A stretch of DNA of 64,000 nt from Cellvibrionaceae bacterium (GTDB lineage Bacteria; Pseudomonadota; Gammaproteobacteria; Pseudomonadales; Cellvibrionaceae): assembly GCA_021151695.1 (NCBI GenBank), contig JAGKWU010000016.1:62001-126000 (forward strand), read 5' to 3'. Numbering within the stretch: position 1 is the stretch's first letter; each line of letters starts with the position of its first letter. This document shows positions 37,087-46,168 of the stretch, one piece after another. The notes beneath the pieces are model-generated. The model worked only from the letters and a program-made list of their open reading frames with translations. It did no database searches and was not told the DNA's origin. A program made the position numbers and the translations under genes.

Positions 37087-37838
37087 TGAACAAGACATCT
37101 GTCAATGTACCGGGCAATACACTAGGCTATTTTGCGGAAGGGGCGCGTCTGCTTAACCAACCAGGCTTTCGTCGTTTTATTGTGGTTCCGCTGCTGGTTA
37201 ACCTGGTTATTTTTGTATTGGCAAGCATCGCCTTTGTTCACAGCCTCACGCCTTGGCTCAACCAATTTATGGCTTGGGTTCCCGCTTGGCTGCACTGGTT
37301 GAGCTGGTTACTCTGGCCATTGGCAGCGCTGTGTTTTCTGATTATCTATGGTTACTGTTTTAACCTGATTACCAATTTACTGGCTGCACCTTTTTTGGGG
37401 TTGTTAGCCGAAAAAATTGAAAGCCAGCTAACCGGAATGGAATTTGAGAGTGAATCTTTTACATCACTAGCTGTGCGAACCTTCAAACGCGAACTTGCCA
37501 AGCTTTGGTATTTTTTGAGTCGCGGTTTATTAGTGCTCTTGGTGTTTTTAGTGCTATTGCTCATCCCCGGTGTAAATATTCTGGGTATGCTGTTAGCAGC
37601 ACTGTGGAGTAGTTGGTGTCTTGCGGTTCAATATGTGGATTATGCGGCGGACAATAATCGAATGGAGTTTCGCGAATTGCGCGGACGATTGTCAGGACTG
37701 CGCACCAACAGCTTGAGCTTTGGTGCACTGGCGCTGGCAGGCAGTATGATTCCCTTGGTGAATGTGGTGATTACACCAATTGCAGTGGCAGGCGCAACGG
37801 TATTCTGGATACGCGAAGTACGCGGCATCCAGCCATAA
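37086..37838 (+). CDS. cysZ: CysZ-family sulfate transport protein
   Basis: A 250-residue inner-membrane protein that mediates sulfate uptake for cysteine synthesis. The N-terminus NTLGYFAEGARLLNQPGFRRFIVVPLLVNLVIF and LLAAPFLGLLAEKIES, plus SWCLAVQYVDYAADNNRMEF, are the CysZ/EI24 signature. It overlaps the rhombosortase stop by one base. No cys regulatory site was identified. Convergent with the GGDEF regulator, leaving an 11-base gap. Confidence 0.9.
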   Translation: MNKTSVNVPGNTLGYFAEGARLLNQPGFRRFIVVPLLVNLVIFVLASIAFVHSLTPWLNQFMAWVPAWLHWLSWLLWPLAALCFLIIYGYCFNLITNLLAAPFLGLLAEKIESQLTGMEFESESFTSLAVRTFKRELAKLWYFLSRGLLVLLVFLVLLLIPGVNILGMLLAALWSSWCLAVQYVDYAADNNRMEFRELRGRLSGLRTNSLSFGALALAGSMIPLVNVVITPIAVAGATVFWIREVRGIQP

Positions 37839-37849
37839 CGCGACACTAA

Positions 37850-39106
37850 TTACAGTGCCTCATCGTGATCATCCACTATCATTTGGCCGCCGGCATCCTT
37901 GGCGCGATACATATATTTGGCGGCCACGGCAAATTGCTGGTCGAAATTTTCCTGCAAGTGATTGGTGATGCCAGCACTAAACGAAAAGTGCCGCGTTTCG
38001 CCAGAAATCTGGAAGTCCTGCGCCGCCAATAATTGTTTGGCTTTATCCAGAAGCGCTATAGCTTTTTCGCTGTCCAAGCCAGGCATAAGCACATAAAAAT
38101 TATCGCTATCCGCCCGCGCCAGTAAAAATCGCCCCAACATGCTATTGAGCTTGGCCGCAATCTGCTGCAAAGCCACATCGCCCCAGGCATTGCCATACTT
38201 GTGATTAATTGCGCCGAAGTTATCTATGTTGATTATCGCCAGTGCCAGCGGTGATGCTTTTTCTTTCGCACTGTTATACAACTCCTGGGCAGCAGCAAAG
38301 AAATGGGGGCGATGAAACAATCCCGTTAAATAATCGCGCTGGGCACTGTGGTTGATTTGTTCAACTAACTCGGCAGATTCAATGCTGTGAATAACGCGGC
38401 AGTAAAATTCTTCGGGATTAAAGGGCTTACGCAGAAAATCGTTGGCACCCTGCTTAATAAATTTAGCTGGCAGGGAGCTACTACTTTCATCCGACACACC
38501 GATCATCAACAGATCGGTTTTGTTGTATTTGTAGCGCAGGTTTTTAACCAGTTCGAAACCATCCATGCGCGGCATATTGAAATCCACAATTAATAATTTG
38601 ATATCGGGATTATCCAACAGCACCTTGATTGCATCCATGCCGTCCACGGCCTCCAACACCTGGAACAAATGGCGGCGCAGTAAATTGGCCATGTGTTTGC
38701 GTGATAGATCCGAATCGTCTACAACCAACACCTTGATCTGCCGGTTTTTATCCAATCGCTGCAAAAGCGAAATGGCTTTGCTATAGGCATAGCGCCCCTC
38801 TTTGGTGACATAATCCACTACACCTTTAGCAAATAGCTGCTCGCGGTGCTGATCGTCGTAAGCGCCGGTAAAAACAATCGTGGGAATTTTTTTGCCAAGC
38901 GTAAAGTCCACCACCTCGCCGCTGGGTGCGTCGGGTAAATTCAAATCCACCAGCGCTGCAAAAAAATCATGCTGCTCGCAAAGCGCCTGGGCTTGCGCGA
39001 GATTGGCTGCGTAAAACGCCTCGTCGTTTGGCAAGGTACTCTGCATCAGGTGACGCAGAATCTTCATGACCATATCGCTGTCTTCAACGACGAGTATTTT
39101 TTTCAT
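37850..39106 (-). CDS. Response regulator with two receiver domains and a degenerate GGDEF domain
   Basis: A 418-residue cytosolic signalling protein. Receiver 1 (about 1-120) has ILVVEDSD and the phosphoacceptor region ALVDLNLPDAPSG. Receiver 2 (about 126-245) has VLVVDDSDLSRKHM, LIVDFNMPRMDG and the conserved Lys in LRKPFNPEE. The C-terminal cyclase-like domain (about 262-415) has YLTGLFHRPHF, but the active-site loop reads RADSDNF where functional cyclases read GGDEF. Catalytic cyclic-di-GMP synthesis is therefore unlikely. The ATG at 39106 begins the receiver; a TTG 27 bases upstream is less likely. Confidence 0.88.
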   Translation of the reverse strand: MKKILVVEDSDMVMKILRHLMQSTLPNDEAFYAANLAQAQALCEQHDFFAALVDLNLPDAPSGEVVDFTLGKKIPTIVFTGAYDDQHREQLFAKGVVDYVTKEGRYAYSKAISLLQRLDKNRQIKVLVVDDSDLSRKHMANLLRRHLFQVLEAVDGMDAIKVLLDNPDIKLLIVDFNMPRMDGFELVKNLRYKYNKTDLLMIGVSDESSSSLPAKFIKQGANDFLRKPFNPEEFYCRVIHSIESAELVEQINHSAQRDYLTGLFHRPHFFAAAQELYNSAKEKASPLALAIINIDNFGAINHKYGNAWGDVALQQIAAKLNSMLGRFLLARADSDNFYVLMPGLDSEKAIALLDKAKQLLAAQDFQISGETRHFSFSAGITNHLQENFDQQFAVAAKYMYRAKDAGGQMIVDDHDEAL

Positions 39107-39191
39107 AAGGGCTTCACTCAAATTCGGGCTCAATAATTCAGTTATCTATTGAGTGTAGCCATATTTGGCAAAACTGCCGGTAGATCAATGA

Positions 39192-40001
39192 TTAAGACCA
39201 AAGAAAACCCGAGATTTTCGTGTTGAATAAAAAATCACTGAATACGCGCTCGGCACTGGATGATTGAACTGAGGCAGCACCAAAGCATACATGCACCGGC
39301 AAGAGGTGCTCTTCGCGCGGGTGACAAAAACGCGCTTCAGGTGCGCGAACCCAATCAATCATTTGCTGGTTGCGCTCTGCATGAGTAAGAGCCTTATCGC
39401 AGAGAGTCTGTGTCAACCATTGATCGAAGACATCACTGCGCGTGCGGGTTGCCGGATTGGGCGAAAAAAATGCCGGCATATTATGGAAAGACATCCCCGA
39501 CCCCAAAATGAGTACACCCTGTTCGCGCAAAGGTGCCAGAGCCTTGCCGATGACGATGTGGGTAGCAGGATCAAAGCCTTTCACTAGCGACAGCTGCACC
39601 ACCGGAATCCCAGCCTGCGGATACATCAACATCAAGGGCACAAATGCGCCGTGATCATAACCCCGCTCAGAATCCAGGCGCGCCGGCAAACCAGCAGCCT
39701 CCAATAAATCCACTATCGTTTTCGCCAAAGCCGGCTGACCGGGCGCCGGGTATTGATATTCGTAGGTCTCCGGCGGGAAGCCATAGTAGTCGTAGATCAT
39801 TGCTGGCGCAGGATGGCTGGATACGGTGGCTTCCCGCTCTTCCCAATGGGCGGTAATCACCAGTATCGCTTTGGGCTCAGGCAAACGGCTGGCAACGGTA
39901 CGCATAAAGCCGGTCAGCTCCCGGTGATTGGAATCCCCCATTAACGGCATAGGGCCACCGCCGTGCGGAACAAACAGAACAGGCATCAGGGCTTCACTCA
40001 T
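39192..40001 (-). CDS. DODA-type extradiol dioxygenase family protein (YgiD-like)
   Basis: A member of the LigB superfamily, 269 residues, related to E. coli YgiD (4,5-DOPA dioxygenase). Motifs are LFVPHGGGPMPLMGD (metal-binding His), ILVITAHWEEREATVSSHP (second His), YDHGAFVPLMLMYPQAGIPVVQLSL (His), and GSGMSFHNM. These His residues bind divalent metal. Physiological substrate unknown. A single gene with no aromatic-catabolism neighbours. Confidence 0.88.
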   Translation of the reverse strand: MSEALMPVLFVPHGGGPMPLMGDSNHRELTGFMRTVASRLPEPKAILVITAHWEEREATVSSHPAPAMIYDYYGFPPETYEYQYPAPGQPALAKTIVDLLEAAGLPARLDSERGYDHGAFVPLMLMYPQAGIPVVQLSLVKGFDPATHIVIGKALAPLREQGVLILGSGMSFHNMPAFFSPNPATRTRSDVFDQWLTQTLCDKALTHAERNQQMIDWVRAPEARFCHPREEHLLPVHVCFGAASVQSSSAERVFSDFLFNTKISGFLWS

Positions 40002-40163
40002 TACATCATCTCCATAGTAAATAGTTGGCTAGGGCACATATATTTTCATCAGAGCAATATTATTCATATGTTGAAATATGTTAATAATACAAATTCCTGC
40101 TATCTAGCAAAGCAGTGAGAGGCAGGAGCCAACAATAATCGATAATTAGCAAAGGAAATATTT

Positions 40164-41747
40164 ATGTTTAGCTTACTACCAAGACGCCTCGCGCGCCTGC
40201 TTGTATCCTCTGTTTTACCTGTTGCCGCCAGCCTGACTCTGGCCTCCAACACCCAAGCGGCCAACTGCACAGCCTCACCGGTCAGCGGGCAGGTTTACAG
40301 CATCATCAACCTTACCTCGGGCAAAGGGTTGGATATCCCCGGCGCATCCACTACTGCGGGCACCCAGATACAACAATGGGGGTATACCGGTGGCAGTCAC
40401 CAACAGTTTTTGCTCACGGATTTGGGCAATGGCTACTGGAGTATTACCGCGCGCAATAGCAACCTGCTGCTGGATGTGAGCGGTGCCTCCAAAAATGATG
40501 GAGCCTCTGTTGTGCAATGGAGCACTACCGGCGGTACCAACCAGCAATGGCAACTCAAGCAATCTACTACGGGCGCTTTCAACATAGTCTCGCGCAATTC
40601 GGCCAAGTCGCTGACGGTTGCCGATTCCAATTCGGGCTCCAAGCTCTATCAACAAACCGATACCGCCTCTGGTTTTCAGCGCTGGTATCTCAATCCTGTA
40701 TCAGGTAGCTGCGGCAACTCGGTGAGTGGCTTTGCTTCGCAATCTGGCACCGATGGACTGAGCACTACCACCGGCGGTGGCAGCACTAGCCCAATCACCG
40801 TGACCAGCTGCAGCACTCTCACAACGGCCCTGCAATCCACCAGCACATCGGTAGTGCAATTTGATGGCACCATCGATTGCCGCACGGCAAGCCGTACGCA
40901 AGTAGCCTGCCCTATCGCTTGCCCGAGTTACCAGGACCCAGGCAAAACATTTTATCGCGTACCCGTGGGCGCACAGACTTGTACTGAGCTGGGGTCCACC
41001 AGCAACGCCACCGTCAACCGCACACGCAATGAAACCAGCATTAAAGTGAAATCCAACAAGACGCTGGTAGGCCTGAGTAAAAATGCCAGGATTATTGGCG
41101 GCTCGCTGGACTTGAGCGATTCGCAAAATATTATTTTGCGCAACTTCAGCATCGAGAATATCAACCCTGGTTTAATTGAGGCAGGCGATGGTGTGACCCT
41201 CAGCAACTCAAGTCATATTTGGATTGACCATGTTGGATTTGCCTTGATCAGTGACGGCTATACAGATATTAAAAACAGCGAGAACGTCACCCTCAGCTGG
41301 AACCACTATAACGGCTACAACAGCGCTGTGTGTGGCAACCAGCATCACTACACCATGCTGATCCAGGACAGCCAGACCACGCTGCACCATAACTTTTTTG
41401 ATCGCGCGTCCGGCCGCAATCCAAAAACTAATGGCACAAGTGCGCGCATTCATCTCTACAACAATTATTGGCTGGATATTACCTACTTCGCTATCAACGC
41501 TGATGAGGCGGCGCAGGTAAAAGTGGAAGGTAATTATTTCGCCAATTCCGCCAAGCCACACTGGAATGCGGGCAATGGCTATATAGATGCGAATATCGCT
41601 TCCAACCGCTACACAGGTATTTCCGCAACAGATCCTGACAAGGACACAGGCAGCAGCGTGTTTGGCGATATCAAACTTTATTCATACACCCTGGATAACG
41701 TAGATAATTTGCCAAGCCAGTTGAGTGGGGGGACCGGACCGCAATAA
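40164..41747 (+). CDS. Secreted pectate lyase (PL1) with N-terminal ricin-type lectin domain
   Basis: A 527-residue exported pectinase. A signal peptide (about 1-33, ending TQAANC) is followed by a RICIN/CBM13-like beta-trefoil (about 38-175) with repeated QxW-like units (QIQQWGYTGGSHQQFLL, SVVQWSTTGGTNQQWQL). A Ser/Thr/Gly linker (about 185-215) leads to the PL1 parallel beta-helix. Catalytic signs are WIDHVGFALISDGYTDIKN (calcium-binding acids) and RASGRNPKTNG (catalytic Arg before NPK). The usual HDK after WNxF is replaced by NGYNSA, which suggests an atypical PL1 subfamily. No GlyGly tail at the C-terminus. Confidence 0.9.
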   Translation: MFSLLPRRLARLLVSSVLPVAASLTLASNTQAANCTASPVSGQVYSIINLTSGKGLDIPGASTTAGTQIQQWGYTGGSHQQFLLTDLGNGYWSITARNSNLLLDVSGASKNDGASVVQWSTTGGTNQQWQLKQSTTGAFNIVSRNSAKSLTVADSNSGSKLYQQTDTASGFQRWYLNPVSGSCGNSVSGFASQSGTDGLSTTTGGGSTSPITVTSCSTLTTALQSTSTSVVQFDGTIDCRTASRTQVACPIACPSYQDPGKTFYRVPVGAQTCTELGSTSNATVNRTRNETSIKVKSNKTLVGLSKNARIIGGSLDLSDSQNIILRNFSIENINPGLIEAGDGVTLSNSSHIWIDHVGFALISDGYTDIKNSENVTLSWNHYNGYNSAVCGNQHHYTMLIQDSQTTLHHNFFDRASGRNPKTNGTSARIHLYNNYWLDITYFAINADEAAQVKVEGNYFANSAKPHWNAGNGYIDANIASNRYTGISATDPDKDTGSSVFGDIKLYSYTLDNVDNLPSQLSGGTGPQ

Positions 41748-41762
41748 AAAGGAGAGATGATA

Positions 41763-41784
41763 TCGAGTCGGGAAACCGGCTCGA
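41763..41784. terminator. Hairpin between convergent pectate lyase and EamA genes
   Basis: TCGAGTCGG / CCGGCTCGA with loop GAAA; the single non-identity is a G-T pair. No long T-run follows, so termination strength is uncertain. Confidence 0.55.
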
Positions 41785-41786
41785 CA

Positions 41787-42662
41787 TTAATCAGTCAGCG
41801 TTACTGCCGCCTGATGTTCACGCAGGGATTCGTACACGGCCGCGGTCACAATAATTGCACCGCCAACACAAGTGGCCGTATCGGGAATACTTTGGAAGAA
41901 AATTACACCGTAGATAACGCCATATACCGGCTGTATGCAGGCCACAAGACCGACGGTTTTGGCCTTGAGATAACGCAGGGAATAACCGAACAACGTGTGT
42001 GAGAAGGCCGTGAAAATCAAACCTAAAATCAACAATAACTCGGTATCCAATTTAGACGGAACATGCGTTGTGGTGAACAACACCGGCGTCATCAACACAG
42101 CAACTATCAGTACCTGGTAGCTCATGGAGCGCGCCGCTGATTGGCCACTAAACCAATGCCCTAACAATAAATTGCGCAACGCAAATGACAACGCCGACAC
42201 AACGCCCCAAAGTACACCCTGGGTTGTGTTGTTGGAGAAATCAAATTCGGGCACCAGGAAATAAATCCCCACCACAACAAACAAACCGCTGATGACATCG
42301 CCCCAATCAATTTTGGTGCGCTTGATCATTGGCTCCATAAAAACGGTCATCACTGGATAGGCGTAAAGCGAGAGCATGCCTATGGCGATGTTGGATACTT
42401 GCATGGAGTGAAAGAAAGTAATCCAGTGTATGCAAAGCAAAACACCCAGGCACAAAATGCGCCGATAATCGCGCGCGCTTTCAAGCTTGATACTGCCCTC
42501 GCGCCACCAAACCCAGGCGAAAAGCACACCGGCCGCGATCCAGGTGCGGTAGCCGGTGATATCCCAGGCGGGTAGGCTGATAATCTGCGAAAACAATGCG
42601 GTGGCTGCCATAAGCACAGCCCCTACATGCAGGGTTATCAACGCTGATTTGGTGGATGACAT
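41787..42662 (-). CDS. EamA/DMT-family transporter
   Basis: A 291-residue inner-membrane protein with ten predicted helices in two EamA repeats. Typical features are GYRTWIAAGVLFAWVWWREGS, IAIGMLSLYAYPVMTVFMEP in the first half and RYLKAKTVGLVACIQPVYGVIYGVIFF in the second. Drug/metabolite transporters of this family export amino acids or other metabolites; the substrate cannot be told. Alone between the pectate lyase and rhlB. Confidence 0.9.
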   Translation of the reverse strand: MSSTKSALITLHVGAVLMAATALFSQIISLPAWDITGYRTWIAAGVLFAWVWWREGSIKLESARDYRRILCLGVLLCIHWITFFHSMQVSNIAIGMLSLYAYPVMTVFMEPMIKRTKIDWGDVISGLFVVVGIYFLVPEFDFSNNTTQGVLWGVVSALSFALRNLLLGHWFSGQSAARSMSYQVLIVAVLMTPVLFTTTHVPSKLDTELLLILGLIFTAFSHTLFGYSLRYLKAKTVGLVACIQPVYGVIYGVIFFQSIPDTATCVGGAIIVTAAVYESLREHQAAVTLTD

Positions 42663-42797
42663 TAATTAAACCAACTCAATATTCACTACATCCGCCCCGC
42701 TCTCCCGGGGAAGCTTTTTTATTAAAACTACTTTTTTAGTCAATCTGTTTGTTAATCAAATCGTGTTTTTATTCTGACTGTTCAACAAAAGTTTTTT

Positions 42798-44474
42798 CTA
42801 GCGAGAACGACCCGGTCCGCCGCGATAACCACCGCTCCGCCCACCACCGCTGTTGTTGCGACTGGAGCCACTGCGGCTTGTACCACTGCGATTGGTGCGC
42901 GCACCAGCGCGCGAGCGGTCATCACGTTCGCGACGCGGTGCCGGTGGTAACTCGGGCGGTTCCAACAACAAATGCTCTGGTGGTTGCTCGCATTTAATTT
43001 CTTTGCCCAATAATTTTTCGATAGGCTCCAAACGCAAAGCATCGTCTTCACAGGCAAAGCTGATGGAGGTACCGGTTTTGCCTGCGCGACCAGTGCGACC
43101 AATGCGGTGCACATAATCTTCTGGCTCTTCTGGTAAGGTAAAATTCACCACGTGGCTGATGCCACTGATATGGATACCGCGACCGGCAACATCAGTTGCC
43201 ACTAGCACTTTAGTCTCGCCATTTTTAAAGGCATCGAGCGTTGACACACGTTTGTTCTGCGTGATCTCACCTGAGAGCAAACCGGCATTGACGCCATGAC
43301 GATTGAGTTTTTCCTGCAGATCACGACACTCGTCGCGGCGGTTGGCAAACACAATCATGCTTTCAGCATGCTCCTGCTGGATCAGGTTATACAGCAGTGT
43401 GTATTTCTCTTCGGTCGATACCAGGTAAACATGTTGCTCAACTGTATCGTTAGCGACCTTTTCAGGCTGCACATCTACCGTCACTGGCTTATACGTCCAC
43501 TGCTCTACCAGATTGCGCACATCGTCAGTAAAGGTGGCGGAGAAGAAGAGTGTCTGGCGATCTTCGCGCTTGGGTGTCTGGCGAACGATTTGACGCACTT
43601 GCGGGATAAAGCCCATGTCCAACATGCGGTCGGCTTCGTCGATAACCAGGATTTCGAGCTGGTCGAGATACACATCTTTGTTGCCGCAGAAATCCAGCAG
43701 GCGACCGGGCGTCGCTACCAGGATATCCACCAGATCTTCATGCAGGTGGCGCTGTTGCTTGGTGTAATCCATGCCACCAACCAGTGTATGAATTTTCAGG
43801 TTAGTGAACTTGCACAGACCTTTCGCATCTTCGGCAATTTGTATGACTAATTCTCGAGTGGGTGCGATGATCAGCGCACGGGCTTCACCTGCATAGCGCT
43901 TTTCGGTAATGGGATTTTTCAGCAGGTCATCGATGATGGCCGTAAGAAAGGCGGCCGTTTTGCCGGTACCGGTTTGGGCCTTGCCGACCACGTCCTTACC
44001 TTGTAATGCGTAAGGCAGGGATTGGGCCTGGATGGGCGAGCAATATTTAAAGCCCAGGTCCGCCACGGCGCGCATAATTTCTGGCGCCAGATCCAGATCG
44101 TGAAAGCGGGTTTTACCCTCTTCCGGCTCCACTACAAACGACGCTGGATCCCATGGCCCATGCTGGACAGGTGCGGGTTTACGGGGAGGACGCTGATTGG
44201 ATTGGGACGGGTTAGATTGACGATCAGAGCGGGGGCGATTCTTTTTGGGCTCGCGGCTGGAATCCTTATTGCCCTGTTCACGCTGCTGGCTTTGATCGCG
44301 CTGCTGGTTTTGATCACGCAAGGAGTTTCTATCGCGCTGGGGTTTGTCACCCGAATTCTGGCCTCTACTGCCAGAGCGATGGTTGTCAGGTCTTTTTGCT
44401 CCTGATCCAGATGTAGGCGCTGGCGCTGCGGGAGTTTCGCTCGAGCCCATGAGTTTTTTAAAAAATTTGATCAA
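42798..44474 (-). CDS. rhlB: DEAD-box RNA helicase (RhlB-type)
   Basis: ATP-dependent RNA helicase, 558 residues. All motifs are present: Q-motif around FKYCSPIQAQSLPYAL, Walker A AQTGTGKT, PTRELVIQI, DEAD in VIDEADRMLDMGF, SAT, and HRIGRTGRAG. A low-complexity basic N-terminal arm (about 20-105, rich in Arg/Gln/Asp/Ser) and an Arg/Gly/Ser-rich tail (about 515-558) flank the core. This resembles Pseudomonas RhlB more than the compact E. coli RhlB. The start is TTG at 44474 (MIKFFKKLMGSSE matches the family N-terminus); ATG at 44450 is the alternative. The linkers may bind RNA or RNase E. Confidence 0.88.
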   Translation of the reverse strand: MIKFFKKLMGSSETPAAPAPTSGSGAKRPDNHRSGSRGQNSGDKPQRDRNSLRDQNQQRDQSQQREQGNKDSSREPKKNRPRSDRQSNPSQSNQRPPRKPAPVQHGPWDPASFVVEPEEGKTRFHDLDLAPEIMRAVADLGFKYCSPIQAQSLPYALQGKDVVGKAQTGTGKTAAFLTAIIDDLLKNPITEKRYAGEARALIIAPTRELVIQIAEDAKGLCKFTNLKIHTLVGGMDYTKQQRHLHEDLVDILVATPGRLLDFCGNKDVYLDQLEILVIDEADRMLDMGFIPQVRQIVRQTPKREDRQTLFFSATFTDDVRNLVEQWTYKPVTVDVQPEKVANDTVEQHVYLVSTEEKYTLLYNLIQQEHAESMIVFANRRDECRDLQEKLNRHGVNAGLLSGEITQNKRVSTLDAFKNGETKVLVATDVAGRGIHISGISHVVNFTLPEEPEDYVHRIGRTGRAGKTGTSISFACEDDALRLEPIEKLLGKEIKCEQPPEHLLLEPPELPPAPRRERDDRSRAGARTNRSGTSRSGSSRNNSGGGRSGGYRGGPGRSR

Positions 44475-44715
44475 CGCTAGTTACCTGGTAAAAGTTGTAC
44501 TGAGTATACATGATTAGTATGATAATTTGCGCTGATTGAAGATGAAAAAAGTACAAAAAGCGCCAAACACGGCATTAAGCAGTAAATTTGACCTAAAGCC
44601 AAGCAAAAGCATGGATTTATTCAAGATTTAACAATAACTTGCGCGAATCATGCAGCTTTGGATAACCTCTTGTAGCACCTCCCCTGGAGAACCCACATAA
44701 CTGATGGAGCCAGCC

Positions 44716-45423
44716 ATGCGAATTCACTCTTTGCAACACGTACCTTTTGAAGATATAGGCAGCATGCTGCATGACCTGCAATCTCAGGGTCATTCCCTGA
44801 CCACCACTCATTGGTATAAAGGTGAACAAGCACCAGCACTGGACAGCTTTGATCTACTGATTGTGATGGGCGGCCCTATGGGTGTTTACGATGATGAACA
44901 ATACTCCTGGCTCACCGCTGAAAAGCAATTTATAGGCGCGACTGTAGCCGCGGGCAAAAAGGTGCTGGGCATTTGCCTGGGCGCACAGTTAATCGCCTGC
45001 GTGCTGGGAGCTCATGTGAGCCGAAACCCACACCGCGAAATTGGCTGGTTCCCTCTGGAAGTCAATGCCGATGCCCGCAATCACCCTATCGCCACCATAC
45101 TGGCCGACTGCGAGCAAGTATTTCATTGGCATGGTGACACCTTCGAACTGCCAGGTGAGGCGCAATTACTGGCCTCCAGCCAGGCGTGCGTCAATCAGGC
45201 CTATGTTATTGATGACCGCGTATATGGCTTTCAATTCCATCTTGAAACCACTGAGGCATCAGCGGCGGCGCTGATAGAAAATTGCGCGGAAGATCTGGAT
45301 AGATCCCAATCAGCACAAGCCCACTTCGTACAGACCGCGGAGGCCATCATGGCCAACAAAGAAAACTTTGCCGCAATCAATCGTGCGATGAGCAGGGTAT
45401 TCAACGAAATCACCCGGAGCTAA
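44716..45423 (+). CDS. Class I glutamine amidotransferase-like protein
   Basis: A 235-residue GATase1 family protein. The catalytic triad is visible: Cys in GICLGAQLIA (about 88), His in FQFHLETT (about 175) and the Glu of that motif (about 177). The N-terminus MRIHSLQHVPFEDIGS is typical of the GMP-synthase-like amidotransferase/putative glutamine hydrolase group. No synthetase partner is adjacent, so the acceptor of ammonia is unknown. ATG at 44716 is preferred to 44704 because GGAG lies 6 bases upstream. Confidence 0.88.
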   Translation: MRIHSLQHVPFEDIGSMLHDLQSQGHSLTTTHWYKGEQAPALDSFDLLIVMGGPMGVYDDEQYSWLTAEKQFIGATVAAGKKVLGICLGAQLIACVLGAHVSRNPHREIGWFPLEVNADARNHPIATILADCEQVFHWHGDTFELPGEAQLLASSQACVNQAYVIDDRVYGFQFHLETTEASAAALIENCAEDLDRSQSAQAHFVQTAEAIMANKENFAAINRAMSRVFNEITRS

Positions 45424-45464
45424 TCCGGTTGCAGAGAAATTAAAACGGAAGAACGGGGATCGGC

Positions 45465-46148
45465 TTAGTTGATCCCAAAGCAGTAACCAACCGCGCCAGT
45501 CACCGCCATTGCAACGGCTCCCCAGCTACAGACACGCAAAGCGCCTTTCACCAAAGATGCCCCACCCGCTTTGGCGGCCAGCGCGCCCAGGCTCGCAAGG
45601 CTAATGAGCGATACCACTGCCAAGGCGACCATCAAATACTCTTTGGCAATCAAAGCCGTCCCCAAGGGAATTAACGCGCCCACCGCAAAGGTGCCCGCTG
45701 AGGCAATAGCCGCTTGCAACGGGCGCGCCTGCAAGGCCTCGACGATGCCCAGTTCGTCGCGCGCATGGGCCGCCAAAGCATCATGAGCAGTGAGTTGCAC
45801 GGCGACTTGCCGAGCCAGGTCGCGCTCCAAGCCACGAGCCACATAAATCTCCGTGAGCTCGTGCAATTCCGATTCAGGGTGAGCCGCGAGTTCAGCGCGC
45901 TCGCGCGCTATATCTGCGAGCTCGGTGTCCGCCTGGGAGCGCACAGACACATACTCCCCCGCCGCCATGGACAAAGCACCGGCAACCAAACCTGCCAGCC
46001 CCGTTAGTAAAACGGTGCTGCCAGCTGCCTGGGCACCCGCCATGCCCATCATCAAACTGGCGGTGGAGATAATGCCATCGTTAGCGCCCAATACGGCGGC
46101 ACGCAACCAACCGACTTTATGGATATTGTGAAACTCGCCGTGCCGCAT
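45465..46148 (-). CDS. VIT1/CCC1-family transporter
   Basis: A 227-residue inner-membrane protein of the vacuolar iron transporter family, which exports or sequesters Fe(II)/Mn(II). Typical motifs are GWLRAAVLGANDGIISTASLMMG, ALSMAAGEYVSVRSQAD and a cytosolic acidic/amphipathic region with E.ELHELTEIYVARGL. Five helices are predicted. It is followed 20 bases downstream of the DUF3617 gene on the same strand, so the pair may be co-expressed. Confidence 0.9.
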   Translation of the reverse strand: MRHGEFHNIHKVGWLRAAVLGANDGIISTASLMMGMAGAQAAGSTVLLTGLAGLVAGALSMAAGEYVSVRSQADTELADIARERAELAAHPESELHELTEIYVARGLERDLARQVAVQLTAHDALAAHARDELGIVEALQARPLQAAIASAGTFAVGALIPLGTALIAKEYLMVALAVVSLISLASLGALAAKAGGASLVKGALRVCSWGAVAMAVTGAVGYCFGIN

Positions 46149-46168
46149 ATTGACTCTTGCCTACATCG

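Noticed and set aside
42690..42735. CCCCG/CGGGG hairpin followed by T-run upstream of the EamA gene
   Set aside because: T-run is on the plus strand only, where no gene ends nearby; both neighbours are on the minus strand, so a terminator role is unsupported.
44475..44715. Possible small RNA or cold-shock leader between rhlB and the amidotransferase gene
   Set aside because: No stable structure or conserved motif could be identified by eye.
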